Assembly (NCBI GenBank): GCA_014382015.1
Contig: JACNKN010000032.1
Location: forward strand, 20,513-84,512
Direction: 5' to 3'
Origin: Fidelibacterota bacterium
Lineage (GTDB): Bacteria > Fidelibacterota > Marinisomatia > Marinisomatales > TCS55
Length of the DNA stretch: 64,000 nt
Part shown: positions 55,562 through 63,851 of the stretch, piece after piece
Layout: each line of letters starts with the position of its first letter
Position numbering within the stretch: the first letter of the stretch is position 1
Notes under the pieces: generated by a model
What the model was told of the DNA's origin: nothing
Database searches by the model: none
The model's input: the letters and a program-made list of their open reading frames with translations, nothing else
Translations under genes and position numbers: made by a program

Positions 55562-55591
55562 AATATACCACTTATGGTATATTATGTATAT
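55554..55591. promoter_or_regulatory. 38-bp perfect inverted repeat covering the AbiEi start
   Basis: Left arm ATATACATAATATACCA (55554-55570), spacer CTTA, right arm TGGTATATTATGTATAT (55575-55591): 17 of 17 base pairs match. It includes both possible start codons and probably the -10 region, so a bound repressor would block transcription and translation start together. Confidence 0.8.
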
Positions 55592-55784
55592 AATTAATGT
55601 GACAACAAGAAAACTTTATCTATGGATAATCTTCCCGGTCTATTTTATTTGTTTTCATTTTCATAATCATTCCCTTCATGCAATAGGTTATTGCATAACA
55701 TTGTATATTTTAATCATATCACTATTTTTTGCGTAAAGATGTAGCATGTTTACCCGCCTTTGGCGTGGCTGCGTCTTTACATTA

Positions 55785-56135
55785 TTAAATATTATCTCTT
55801 AAACGATAAGCACCATAACTGATAATCGTAATCATTAAAAAACTAATCGGAATTCCAAATAATCCAATTGGGGACTCACTCATGAGTTGTATCCACTTTC
55901 CAAAAAGTGTGTTCAACTCTATAAATAGGTTTACAATAAATAGCCTATTCCAAAGAAGAAATATTATTAATGAACACACACCAATTCCATTGAGAATGTT
56001 ATATATTTTTTCAAAAGGTCTATTCATTAATGGAATTGATTCTAATTTTCTTTGAAGGGATAATGGAATTTCCTGTTCCGATTTTACAAACGCTATATTT
56101 AGCTGTTCATCCTGATTTGTATGAATTGAATTCAT
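55785..56135 (-). CDS. Small membrane protein, possible anti-sigma factor
   Basis: 116 residues: a soluble N-terminal part (QLNIAFVKSEQEIPLSLQRK) and two membrane helices (ILNGIGVCSLIIFLLWNRLF and LFGIPISFLMITIISYGAYR). It overlaps the ECF sigma gene by 4 bp, the standard place for a regulator of that sigma. No zinc anti-sigma motif and no homologue recognised; the role is inferred from position only. Confidence 0.62.
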   Translation of the reverse strand: MNSIHTNQDEQLNIAFVKSEQEIPLSLQRKLESIPLMNRPFEKIYNILNGIGVCSLIIFLLWNRLFIVNLFIELNTLFGKWIQLMSESPIGLFGIPISFLMITIISYGAYRLRDNI

Positions 56136-56629
56136 TTTATCTCCAACATTTTTGCTAATTCAAATTTTGCTCGACGAATATGGGATTTGAGTGTATTCAA
56201 TGGAATATTCATTATATCCGATACTTCTTGATAGGAATGGTCATTAAAATAATATAACGAAATAGAAAGTCGAAGATTTGGTGATAGTCTGCCTACCGCT
56301 TTATGTAAATCTAAATGCATATATTTCTGTTCCATTGTTTCTTCAAGTGAGTCTTCATTTGATAAATAGGCAGCAGTATCAACATCGTCCATTTCTCGAT
56401 ATTTCTTTTCTCTTTTTAAAAAATTGTAACATGTATTTTTTGTTATCCTATATATCCAAGTTGAAAGCTTTGAATCTCCTCGGAATCGGTGAAAGTTTTT
56501 ATATATTTTGATAAATACTTCCTGAGAAATATCCTCTGCAGCGGTCTCATCCTGCAAAGTATGGTACGCAATCGTATATATTTTATCGCCAAATTTGTGT
56601 ACCAATTCAGTAAAAACTTTATTATCCAA
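56132..56629 (-). CDS. ECF-family RNA polymerase sigma factor (second)
   Basis: 165 residues starting at TTG 56629 with SD GGAAG. Region 2: LQDETAAEDISQEVFIKIYK, STWIYRITKNTCYNFLKREK; region 4: SPNLRLSISLYYFNDHSYQE, NIPLNTLKSHIRRAKFELAK. Complete. It shares a 134-bp divergent control region with the DUF6249 gene, with mirror-image TGCAAC -35 elements, which suggests it drives both itself and that gene. Confidence 0.95.
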   Translation of the reverse strand: MDNKVFTELVHKFGDKIYTIAYHTLQDETAAEDISQEVFIKIYKNFHRFRGDSKLSTWIYRITKNTCYNFLKREKKYREMDDVDTAAYLSNEDSLEETMEQKYMHLDLHKAVGRLSPNLRLSISLYYFNDHSYQEVSDIMNIPLNTLKSHIRRAKFELAKMLEIK

Positions 56630-56670
56630 GGCCCACTTCCATGCTTATCTTTCATTGGATTACTAACCGT

Positions 56671-56744
56671 TAGAGTGAAATTTACGGTTGATTGTTGCAA
56701 TTATTTTTATTTTTGCAACAATTCAGGGAGACTTGTTGTCATAA
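56671..56744. promoter_or_regulatory. Divergent ECF-type promoters with a 10-bp inverted repeat
   Basis: ATTGTTGCAA (56691-56700), 12-bp AT spacer, TTGCAACAAT (56713-56722). Plus strand: TGCAAC (56714-56719), 18 bp, GTCATAA (56738-56744), 19 bp before the DUF6249 ATG. Minus strand: TGCAAC (56699-56694), 18 bp, CTCTAA (56675-56670). Same pattern as at 54041-54071. Confidence 0.65.
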
Positions 56745-56763
56745 GTGAAAAAAGGAATTAAAA

Positions 56764-57120
56764 ATGGATATTGATAAAATAGCTGTTATCGGCGGTCAAA
56801 TTATTGGATTATTCTCAGTGTTGGGTGTGTTCGGGATGATTAGTTGGGTATTCTGGGTTGGATACAAAGAAAAACAACTCCATCATGAACAAGTATTGGC
56901 AGCCATTGAAAAAGGTGCAGATATTCCAATACCTCCCATAAAGGAACGAAATTATCGAAACCAGGGATTGATTTGGTTATTTGTTGGATTGGCATTTCTT
57001 ATCGCAATTTGGATTTCATCTGGTATGATACAAGGAGCCATTTGGGGCTTATTACCCATTGCAATCGGAATTGCGCTTTTATTAATTCATAAATACGAAT
57101 CTAAAGATAATAGCAAGTAA
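56764..57120 (+). CDS. DUF6249-like small membrane protein
   Basis: 118 residues. Three hydrophobic helices: IIGLFSVLGVFGMISWVFWV, LIWLFVGLAFLIAIWISSG, and GAIWGLLPIAIGIALLLIH, with a cytoplasmic HHEQVLAAIEKGADIPIP segment between the first two. This matches my recollection of DUF6249, a family often next to ECF sigma genes. Read from the sigma-like promoter on the plus strand. SD AAGGAA. Probably an inner-membrane stress or signalling protein. Confidence 0.72.
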   Translation: MDIDKIAVIGGQIIGLFSVLGVFGMISWVFWVGYKEKQLHHEQVLAAIEKGADIPIPPIKERNYRNQGLIWLFVGLAFLIAIWISSGMIQGAIWGLLPIAIGIALLLIHKYESKDNSK

Positions 57121-57165
57121 GTAAACAAATTGCAGAGGCGCGATTTATCATGCCTCTACTTTATA

Positions 57166-58104
57166 TTACCAGGGCAAATTCTCCAAATCTACATTGCCTC
57201 CAGAAATGATTAAGCCCACCCTTTTCCCTTCAAAAATGGATGGTGATTTCAATATAGCCCCCAATGTAATGGCACTGGATGGTTCCACAATAATTTTCAT
57301 TCGTTCCCATATCATGCGCATAGCATCAATAATTTCTGATTCTGTAACTGTGATAATCCCATCCACATATTTTTGAATTATAGGAAATGGTACCGTCCCC
57401 AATTGGGCACGAAGTCCATCACAAATTGTATGAGTTGATATATTTGTTTCTATCTTTCCCGATTTCAATGATCGGTATGCATCATCTGCCTCAGATGGTT
57501 CTGCCCCATAAACAATTATATTGTGATTGATCCCCTTTGCCGCAAGCAATGTGCCGCCCAATAAACCGCCACCACTCACGGGCGAAACAATCATATTCAG
57601 ATTCGGTTCATCCTCCATTAACTCTTTGGCACATGTACCCTGCCCCGCCACAATGCGCTCATCATTGTAAGGATGAACAACAATTGCACCGGTTTGTTCA
57701 ACAAGGTCTGCCAACACACTTTCTCGAGAGGATTGTTCCGGCTCACACCACACGACGATTCCACCATTTCGCTCAACATTGTTAATTTTAATCTTCGGTG
57801 TATTGTTGGGCATTACCACTTTGGTTTTCCCCCCTCTTCTTGTCACTGCCATAGACAATGCTGCTCCGTGATTCCCTGAAGATGTTGTTGCCACACCTTT
57901 TTCTATTTCTGCTTGGGTAAGCTGTTCCACCGTATTGGTGGCACCGCGAATTTTAAATGCACCCACTTTTTGAAAATTTTCACATTTGAAATAAAGTTTG
58001 GCGCCACTCAACTCATTTAGACTTTGATTGGTCAAAATGGGTGTCCGATGAATTAAATGACGGATGCGATTATGGGCTGATTCAATTTCTTTTAGTGTAA
58101 CCAT
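57166..58104 (-). CDS. Threonine/serine dehydratase (or serine racemase)
   Basis: 312 residues, PLP fold type II. FQKVGAFKIRGA holds the cofactor lysine (Lys51), TSSGNHGAALSMA the Ser-Gly-Asn loop, SGGGLLGGT the phosphate loop, and the end ISGGNVDLENLPW is typical. There is no C-terminal ACT-like regulatory domain, so it is a catabolic (TdcB/serine racemase-like) rather than biosynthetic IlvA. Catalyses Thr to 2-oxobutanoate or Ser to pyruvate. The active-site choice of racemase or dehydratase cannot be settled by reading. Divergent from the decarboxylase gene 51 bp away. Confidence 0.92.
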   Translation of the reverse strand: MVTLKEIESAHNRIRHLIHRTPILTNQSLNELSGAKLYFKCENFQKVGAFKIRGATNTVEQLTQAEIEKGVATTSSGNHGAALSMAVTRRGGKTKVVMPNNTPKIKINNVERNGGIVVWCEPEQSSRESVLADLVEQTGAIVVHPYNDERIVAGQGTCAKELMEDEPNLNMIVSPVSGGGLLGGTLLAAKGINHNIIVYGAEPSEADDAYRSLKSGKIETNISTHTICDGLRAQLGTVPFPIIQKYVDGIITVTESEIIDAMRMIWERMKIIVEPSSAITLGAILKSPSIFEGKRVGLIISGGNVDLENLPW

Positions 58105-58155
58105 GGTTGAATATAAATTTGACCTGCATAAAAAACATATTCTTTAAGGAATAAA

Positions 58156-59595
58156 ATGAATAAGCATTCAAACCAACACATGACCACCGATGAATTTCGG
58201 AAACAAGGCAAAAAAGTGATCGACTGGATTGCCGATTATTATGATCAAATTGAACAATACCCTGTCCTTTCTCAGGTAAAGCCAGGAGAAATTCGTTCCA
58301 ATCTTCCCCAATCTGCTCCCATAAAAGGACGAGATTACGGAGATATTTTATCTGATATGGATAAAATGATGCCCGGTATTACCCATTGGCAATCACCCAA
58401 TTTTCATGGATTCTTCCCCTGTGCCACCAGTGGTCCCGCCATTCTTGGGGATCTTATTTCTACGGGTTTGAGCATTAATGGCATGAATTGGGCCACCAGC
58501 CCTTCTTGCACCGAAGTAGAAACCCATGTATTAGATTGGCTTGTGGATATGATGGACTTACCGAATAAATTTAAATCCACTTCTACCGGCGGAGGCGTTT
58601 TGCAAGATACGGCATCCAGCTCCAGCCTCGTGGCATTAATTGCTGCGCGAGAAAAGGCATCCAATGGACAAACAAATAAAAACGGCGGTAATCAGCAATT
58701 AACAGCCTACACTTCTTCTCAGGCACACTCATCCATAGAAAAGGCCGTAAAAATAGCAGGAATCGGCAATGACAGCCTTCGCCTGATAAAGGTGGATGAC
58801 TCTTTTGCCATGAATCCAAAACACTTGAGAGAATCAATTGAAACAGATATTTCCAATGGGCTCACCCCCGCATTTGTATGTGCAACCGTTGGCACCACAT
58901 CCAGCACCGCATTGGATCCCATTGAAGATATCGGAAAAATTTGTCAAGAATTCAACATTTGGCTCCACGTAGATGCAGCCTTAGCCGGACCAGCCGCTTT
59001 ATGTCCTGAATTTCGTTTTATCCACGACGGATTGGAATATGCAGACAGTTACACATTTAATCCCCACAAATGGATGCTCACCAGTTTTGACTGCAGTGTT
59101 TTTTATGTAGCCAATAGAAAAGTATTAATTGATTCTTTATCCATTTTACCAGAGTACTTGAAGAACAAAGATACTGATTCCGAGATGGTAATTAACTATC
59201 GTGATTGGGGAATTCCCCTTGGGCGACGGTTTCGTGCCCTAAAACTATGGCATGTGATTAATTACTATGGTGTGGAAGGGCTTCAGAAATACATTCGATA
59301 CCATATTTCTAATACACAAGAACTGAAGTCATGGATCGAGGAAAATGATCGGTTCGAGATTGTGGCGCCGGTGCCCATAAACCTTATATGTTTTCGTCAT
59401 AAAAACGGAGATGAATTCAACGAAAATTTATTAAATACGCTAAATGATAGTGGTAAACTGTATTTGACCCACACCAAATTAAATAATCAATTTGTCCTTC
59501 GCTTTTCTGTGGGGCAATCAAACACCACATTGGATCATCTAAAGAAAAGTTGGAATTATATATTAGATACAGTATATGAGATGGAAAAGGATTAG
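58156..59595 (+). CDS. Group II PLP-dependent amino-acid decarboxylase, aromatic-L-amino-acid-decarboxylase-like
   Basis: 479 residues. Full-length aromatic decarboxylase layout: HWQSPNFHGFFPCATSGPAI, stacking His191 (SSQAHSSIEKA), HVDAALAGPA (Asp273) and the PLP lysine Lys305 in FNPHKWML. The C-terminal domain is present to EMEKD. The family decarboxylates DOPA, tryptophan, phenylalanine or tyrosine to amines. Gene end overlaps the epimerase gene by 4 bp in convergent orientation. Substrate not predictable; lone bacterial enzymes of this group often act on phenylalanine or tryptophan. Confidence 0.92.
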   Translation: MNKHSNQHMTTDEFRKQGKKVIDWIADYYDQIEQYPVLSQVKPGEIRSNLPQSAPIKGRDYGDILSDMDKMMPGITHWQSPNFHGFFPCATSGPAILGDLISTGLSINGMNWATSPSCTEVETHVLDWLVDMMDLPNKFKSTSTGGGVLQDTASSSSLVALIAAREKASNGQTNKNGGNQQLTAYTSSQAHSSIEKAVKIAGIGNDSLRLIKVDDSFAMNPKHLRESIETDISNGLTPAFVCATVGTTSSTALDPIEDIGKICQEFNIWLHVDAALAGPAALCPEFRFIHDGLEYADSYTFNPHKWMLTSFDCSVFYVANRKVLIDSLSILPEYLKNKDTDSEMVINYRDWGIPLGRRFRALKLWHVINYYGVEGLQKYIRYHISNTQELKSWIEENDRFEIVAPVPINLICFRHKNGDEFNENLLNTLNDSGKLYLTHTKLNNQFVLRFSVGQSNTTLDHLKKSWNYILDTVYEMEKD

Positions 59596-59996
59596 GGCTT
59601 TTCGGCAAGTTCAACCAAAACACCACCGGTGCTTTTAGGGTGAATAAATACCACTTTATAGCCTTCTGCTCCACCAGTTGACTCGTCAGACAACACTTGA
59701 ATATTAGATTCTTTAAGTTCTTTTATTGCTTCAGATATATTATCTACTTCAAAACATACATGATGTATTCCGGCGCCACGATTTTCCAAGAATTTACCTA
59801 TAGGTGTATCTGCCCCCATAGATTCTAATAATTCGACTTTCCCTTTTCCTGTGTCGTAAATATCGGTCGTTACCCCTTGGTCTTCTATCACTTCTTTCCC
59901 AGAATGGGATATTTTTAAAATATGCTTCCAAAAAGGTGCATCCTTATCTAAGCTATTGACTGCAATTCCAATATGTTCTATGCCCAGTATTTTCAT
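59592..59996 (-). CDS. mce: Methylmalonyl-CoA epimerase (VOC superfamily)
   Basis: 134 residues. Two glyoxalase-type halves with metal ligands visible in EHIGIAV (His8), GKGKVELLES (Glu), AGIHHVCFEV (His) and GVLVELAEK (Glu). Converts (S)- to (R)-methylmalonyl-CoA in the propionate pathway. Here it is the last gene of an operon of glutamyl-peptide enzymes (1-bp gap), so a related VOC function on another substrate is possible, but the motif set is classic MCE. Confidence 0.88.
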   Translation of the reverse strand: MKILGIEHIGIAVNSLDKDAPFWKHILKISHSGKEVIEDQGVTTDIYDTGKGKVELLESMGADTPIGKFLENRGAGIHHVCFEVDNISEAIKELKESNIQVLSDESTGGAEGYKVVFIHPKSTGGVLVELAEKP

Positions 59997-59997
59997 A

Positions 59998-61032
59998 TTA
60001 CATCAAATTATTATGATTGGAATTTAATGATACTCCCAAACCATTCCCTTTCGGTAAAACCAATTTCCCATTTTCAACAGTTACACCCAGATATGGATCG
60101 TTATTAATGAGTAGGTTCCCATCCAAATCAGCATAATCGACCAATGGGGATAAATGGGCCGCTGCGGTAATCCCAATTGAGGATTCAATCATACATCCAA
60201 GCATAATGCTCATATCTCGTTCCCGTGCCATTTTAACCATCTTCATTGCTTCAAATAGATTCCCACATTTCATTAACTTAATATTGATGCCATCAAAAAC
60301 ACCATGTATTCCGGGTATATCACCTGAATTGAGACTATTCTCATCAGCAATCAATGGTAATGGCGATTTCTCTCGTAATGCAGCTGTATCCTTGAGGTTC
60401 GTGGACTTAAAGGGTTGCTCAACAAATTCCACATTACGCTCCGCAAGCCATTTGCACATTTTAATCCCAGTATCAAGGTCCCACCCCTCATTGGCATCTA
60501 CACGGATTAATGTATCTGTTTCCGCTCGAATTGCATTCATAATGGCTTTATCCTGATTTTCCCCCATGCCCAATTTTATCTTTAGAATATGATATGGGGA
60601 CGCTTCTGCAACTTTTTCCGGAATAAGGCCCATATCGCCAATTGAAATCGTAAAGGATGTTTTCGGTGTCTTTTCTGGATTTGCACCAACATATTCAAAA
60701 AGGGAAATTCCTTCTTTCTGGCACCACCAATCCAGGATGGCCATCGACAATGCCACCTCTAAAGATTTAATGCCTTTGGATTGAGGTAATACATGGTTCG
60801 AAAACTCAACGGGGTCAGTCATGGAGTCCGGCAATGAAATACCGTCCTCAAGTACTTTCATTATACCTTCTGTAAATTCGTTGTATCTCGCTGATGGGGC
60901 AGCTTCTCCGCGACCCATTACCCCTTCGCCTTCCAGATACACATAAACAATATCGTAATAATCGTGAGAACTTCTGGAAATCCCAAATGGATGGGTGCAA
61001 TTAATTCTAAATGTGGTAAAAGATAATTTCAT
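59998..61032 (-). CDS. Dipeptide epimerase / DgcA-like enolase-superfamily enzyme
   Basis: 344 residues of the L-Ala-D/L-Glu epimerase branch. KIKLG gives the Lys pair (Lys151, Lys153), metal ligands Asp179 (RVDANEGW), Glu205 (EQP), Asp230 (DEN) and the second base Lys252 (NIKLMKCG), then DLDG. These invert the alpha carbon of Ala-Glu dipeptides, and DgcA relatives act on N-acetyl-glutamate. Three bp after the gamma-glutamyltransferase gene and in the same operon as a DgcN-type gene, which favours D-glutamate or peptidoglycan-peptide use. Confidence 0.88.
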   Translation of the reverse strand: MKLSFTTFRINCTHPFGISRSSHDYYDIVYVYLEGEGVMGRGEAAPSARYNEFTEGIMKVLEDGISLPDSMTDPVEFSNHVLPQSKGIKSLEVALSMAILDWWCQKEGISLFEYVGANPEKTPKTSFTISIGDMGLIPEKVAEASPYHILKIKLGMGENQDKAIMNAIRAETDTLIRVDANEGWDLDTGIKMCKWLAERNVEFVEQPFKSTNLKDTAALREKSPLPLIADENSLNSGDIPGIHGVFDGINIKLMKCGNLFEAMKMVKMARERDMSIMLGCMIESSIGITAAAHLSPLVDYADLDGNLLINNDPYLGVTVENGKLVLPKGNGLGVSLNSNHNNLM

Positions 61033-61035
61033 GAT

Positions 61036-62664
61036 TTATTTTGGTGCGCCCGCACTCCCTTCCCAATCCGGATCTGCCACGCCAATCCAATCTCCTGTTT
61101 TATTATTCTTAATTATTCCATGAACACGCCCGAATCTTCCGTTTTGTTTTTGGATGGTTACAGCATGTCCCATTTCGCTAAAATAAATACTATCTGTACT
61201 TGTCCAACCATCCATACCGACCCACTCTAAATCAATACCTTCCTTTGTGGGATATACTCTTGGGAGTGCCATGGCGCGATCCAAGGAATGATTCTGGTCA
61301 ACCACTCTGCTGATGACAGCGACAATTGCAGAAGGAATTCTGGCGCCACCTGCGGCCCCTAAAGCTAGAGTCGGCGATCCATTCTTTGATACAATTATGG
61401 GGGAAATATGGGATGCGGCCCTCTGACCGGCCTTTACTTCTCCTAAATAACCACCCAATGTTTGGGCATATATAAATCCCAATCCCGGTGTGGCAACTTT
61501 CGATCCCATAATAGTACCAACGGTTTGGGTCAATGATACAATCATACCGTCCTTATCTACCACGGTCAAATGGGTCGTATGCCCCATGGGCACCGTAAAA
61601 GATTCTGGCAATCCATCCCAATCAACAAATGCTTGATCATTGTGTATTTCTGCCGCCCGCTTTTTTGCCCATTCCTTCGAAGTAAGTTTTTCTGCATCCA
61701 ATAATGATTTTTGATTCCGTCTATCTAAGTATGCGGATTCAATGGCATGGTAAACTGACTCACCCCACACTTGATTGTCTATTAAATCGTCTGAAAGTAC
61801 TTCTAATATTTGTAATGCTTCAATCGTGATGGCACCATAAGCCGGCATCCAAAGTGCCGAAAGATCATACCCGCGATATGAACCAACTACAATGTGAGAT
61901 ACTTCAGCCTCATATTCAGCCAATGCTTTCATACTAAGCACACCCCCATTGGCTTGATTATCTGCTACAATCTTTTCTGCAATCCATCCAGAATAAAATA
62001 CATCTGGCCCTTCGTCAGCAATGGCTTGTAATACACTCGCTAAATCTTTTTGGATAAACCAATGCCCTGGAGAAAAAGATGATCCATCTATATTAAGAAA
62101 ATGCTGACGCGTCCCTTCGAATTCATTTAACTTTTCATTCACCATAGATTGACGAATAGCCTCCCCTGCAATGATCGCATGTCCTTTTTCTGCAAGCTTT
62201 ATGGCAGGATTCATTACGGACGGTAACTTTAAAGATCCAAATTCTGATTGCGCTTTTGTCAATCCTTTTACCACACCGGGAATACCAATACTGGGATACC
62301 CATAGCGTTTTTTAGGTGCATTTTCATAATCGTAATCATTGGGTGCTGCCGTGGTACCATCAATCCCGTGGTATCCCTTTTCCGGGGAATAAATTAAAAT
62401 TTGATTTCGACCGCCAATCCCATTCATAGAAGGCTCAACCACAGCCAGTGTGAACGCCGCCGCTACGGCTGCATCAACCGCATTACCACCCTGAGCCAAA
62501 ATATCAACACCTGCTTGGGTCGCTAATGGATGCCCCGTTACCACCATACCATTATTAGACTGGTGCACTTTTTGTCCTGATTCTAAATATAACCCATTGG
62601 TAGATGGTCGAAACGAAGCACATCCAATCCATACAAAGAGAACTAATAAAATGGCACGTTTCAT
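61036..62664 (-). CDS. ggt: Gamma-glutamyltransferase (lipoprotein)
   Basis: 542 residues. Lipobox VWIGC|AS (Cys15), so anchored in the periplasm or at the surface. The proenzyme is cut before Thr363 (GHTTHLTVVD), which becomes the N-terminal nucleophile of the small subunit; GGNAVDAAVAAAFTLAVVEPS is the classical N-terminal string. The oxyanion segment reads GIGGRNQIL rather than the usual GxGGGGF. It hydrolyses or transfers gamma-glutamyl groups, including from gamma-D-Glu peptides. Coupled to the DgcN gene by ATGA and followed by the dipeptide epimerase. Confidence 0.93.
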   Translation of the reverse strand: MKRAILLVLFVWIGCASFRPSTNGLYLESGQKVHQSNNGMVVTGHPLATQAGVDILAQGGNAVDAAVAAAFTLAVVEPSMNGIGGRNQILIYSPEKGYHGIDGTTAAPNDYDYENAPKKRYGYPSIGIPGVVKGLTKAQSEFGSLKLPSVMNPAIKLAEKGHAIIAGEAIRQSMVNEKLNEFEGTRQHFLNIDGSSFSPGHWFIQKDLASVLQAIADEGPDVFYSGWIAEKIVADNQANGGVLSMKALAEYEAEVSHIVVGSYRGYDLSALWMPAYGAITIEALQILEVLSDDLIDNQVWGESVYHAIESAYLDRRNQKSLLDAEKLTSKEWAKKRAAEIHNDQAFVDWDGLPESFTVPMGHTTHLTVVDKDGMIVSLTQTVGTIMGSKVATPGLGFIYAQTLGGYLGEVKAGQRAASHISPIIVSKNGSPTLALGAAGGARIPSAIVAVISRVVDQNHSLDRAMALPRVYPTKEGIDLEWVGMDGWTSTDSIYFSEMGHAVTIQKQNGRFGRVHGIIKNNKTGDWIGVADPDWEGSAGAPK

Positions 62665-63704
62665 TTTCTCAATATATTTTCGATGGCATCTATAAATTTC
62701 ATATCCCCGAATCGAACTAAATCTGTCGTGGCAATACCAAATTCTTTTTCTGTTGTATAAATTTTGGATTTAGCATCTTCTTCGGGAAGTTTAAATGTGA
62801 GCAAATTGATTCCGATAAATATAGAATTACGAAAATTCTCCATCAAATCAACATGAAGCTCCATGACCTGTTTCATAGAAGAAATAGGGAAATCTGTTAC
62901 ATCCTCTTCACGACCGGGATCGTGGGTCATGACCATATATTCCGGCATCGCGCCATGGAGTAATCCCAAAGTCACCCCCGCATAATACTGGTTTGTGAGA
63001 GAGCCCTGCCCCTCCACAACCACCAATTCTGTGTCATCCGGACATTGATCAATAACGTGCTCTATTTCCCCTGCCATAAAATCTGCCGTCACAGCATCAA
63101 TGGGGACACCGGAACCGCTCAACAATATACCGGTCTGCCCTGTCCCAATAAATTCTACTTTTCGTCCCCGTTTTTTTAACCGCTGCGTAATTTCCCAGCC
63201 TGTAGTCATTTTGCCAGTATCACAATCTGTCCCCACAATTAGCAGGACAGGAATGGTCCGATTATGCCAGGACCCTTTCGGAAAATTGGGTGGATATGGC
63301 GGTCGTCTCAAATCAGTTAAGGTGACACCATATTCATCAGCTAAATGGGCTAATTCAGGGTCATCCTGAAGAAATTGATGCATACCACTGATAATGTTAC
63401 ACCCGGATGTAATGGCTTTTTTCACTTCTCTTTTATATTCATCACTGATAAACCCACCCTGAGATGCATTTCCAATTACCATCGTATCCGGATTAAATAT
63501 TTTGCATGCTTCAAAATTTTCAACAACCGGAATATCGCCACCATATCCTAATTCAGATTCTGAAACTGTGCCTGATTTTTCTCGATCAATGATTGCCACA
63601 ACATCATCCGGTCGATATCGAATAAGCATATTCCCTGTTTTGTTTAATATATAGTTAAATGCGCCATGGCATAAAATAACAATTCGTTTTTGTTTGTCGC
63701 TCAT
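62661..63704 (-). CDS. DUF1611/DgcN-family P-loop protein
   Basis: 347 residues. N-terminal Rossmann-like part (RIVILCHGAFNYILNKTGNM) and a C-terminal P-loop domain with GTDCDTGKMTT (Walker-A-like) and VVVEGQGSLTNQYYAG. DUF1611 proteins include DgcN, which acetylates D-glutamate so that DgcA can racemise it. The operon DgcN-like / GGT / DgcA-like fits that pathway, with GGT supplying glutamate from peptides. First complete gene of the operon. Exact activity unproven. Confidence 0.85.
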   Translation of the reverse strand: MSDKQKRIVILCHGAFNYILNKTGNMLIRYRPDDVVAIIDREKSGTVSESELGYGGDIPVVENFEACKIFNPDTMVIGNASQGGFISDEYKREVKKAITSGCNIISGMHQFLQDDPELAHLADEYGVTLTDLRRPPYPPNFPKGSWHNRTIPVLLIVGTDCDTGKMTTGWEITQRLKKRGRKVEFIGTGQTGILLSGSGVPIDAVTADFMAGEIEHVIDQCPDDTELVVVEGQGSLTNQYYAGVTLGLLHGAMPEYMVMTHDPGREEDVTDFPISSMKQVMELHVDLMENFRNSIFIGINLLTFKLPEEDAKSKIYTTEKEFGIATTDLVRFGDMKFIDAIENILRK

Positions 63705-63851
63705 ATCAATTATTTATTTGGTAATTTATTTTAAATATATGGCAATATCTTCTTAATTTTGACTATTAGCTAAAGAACAATTTAACAAAATGATAAATTA
63801 TTTACACTTCATTTCTTTGCAATATCTAAATGATGGAGCCCCAGCAAATGG

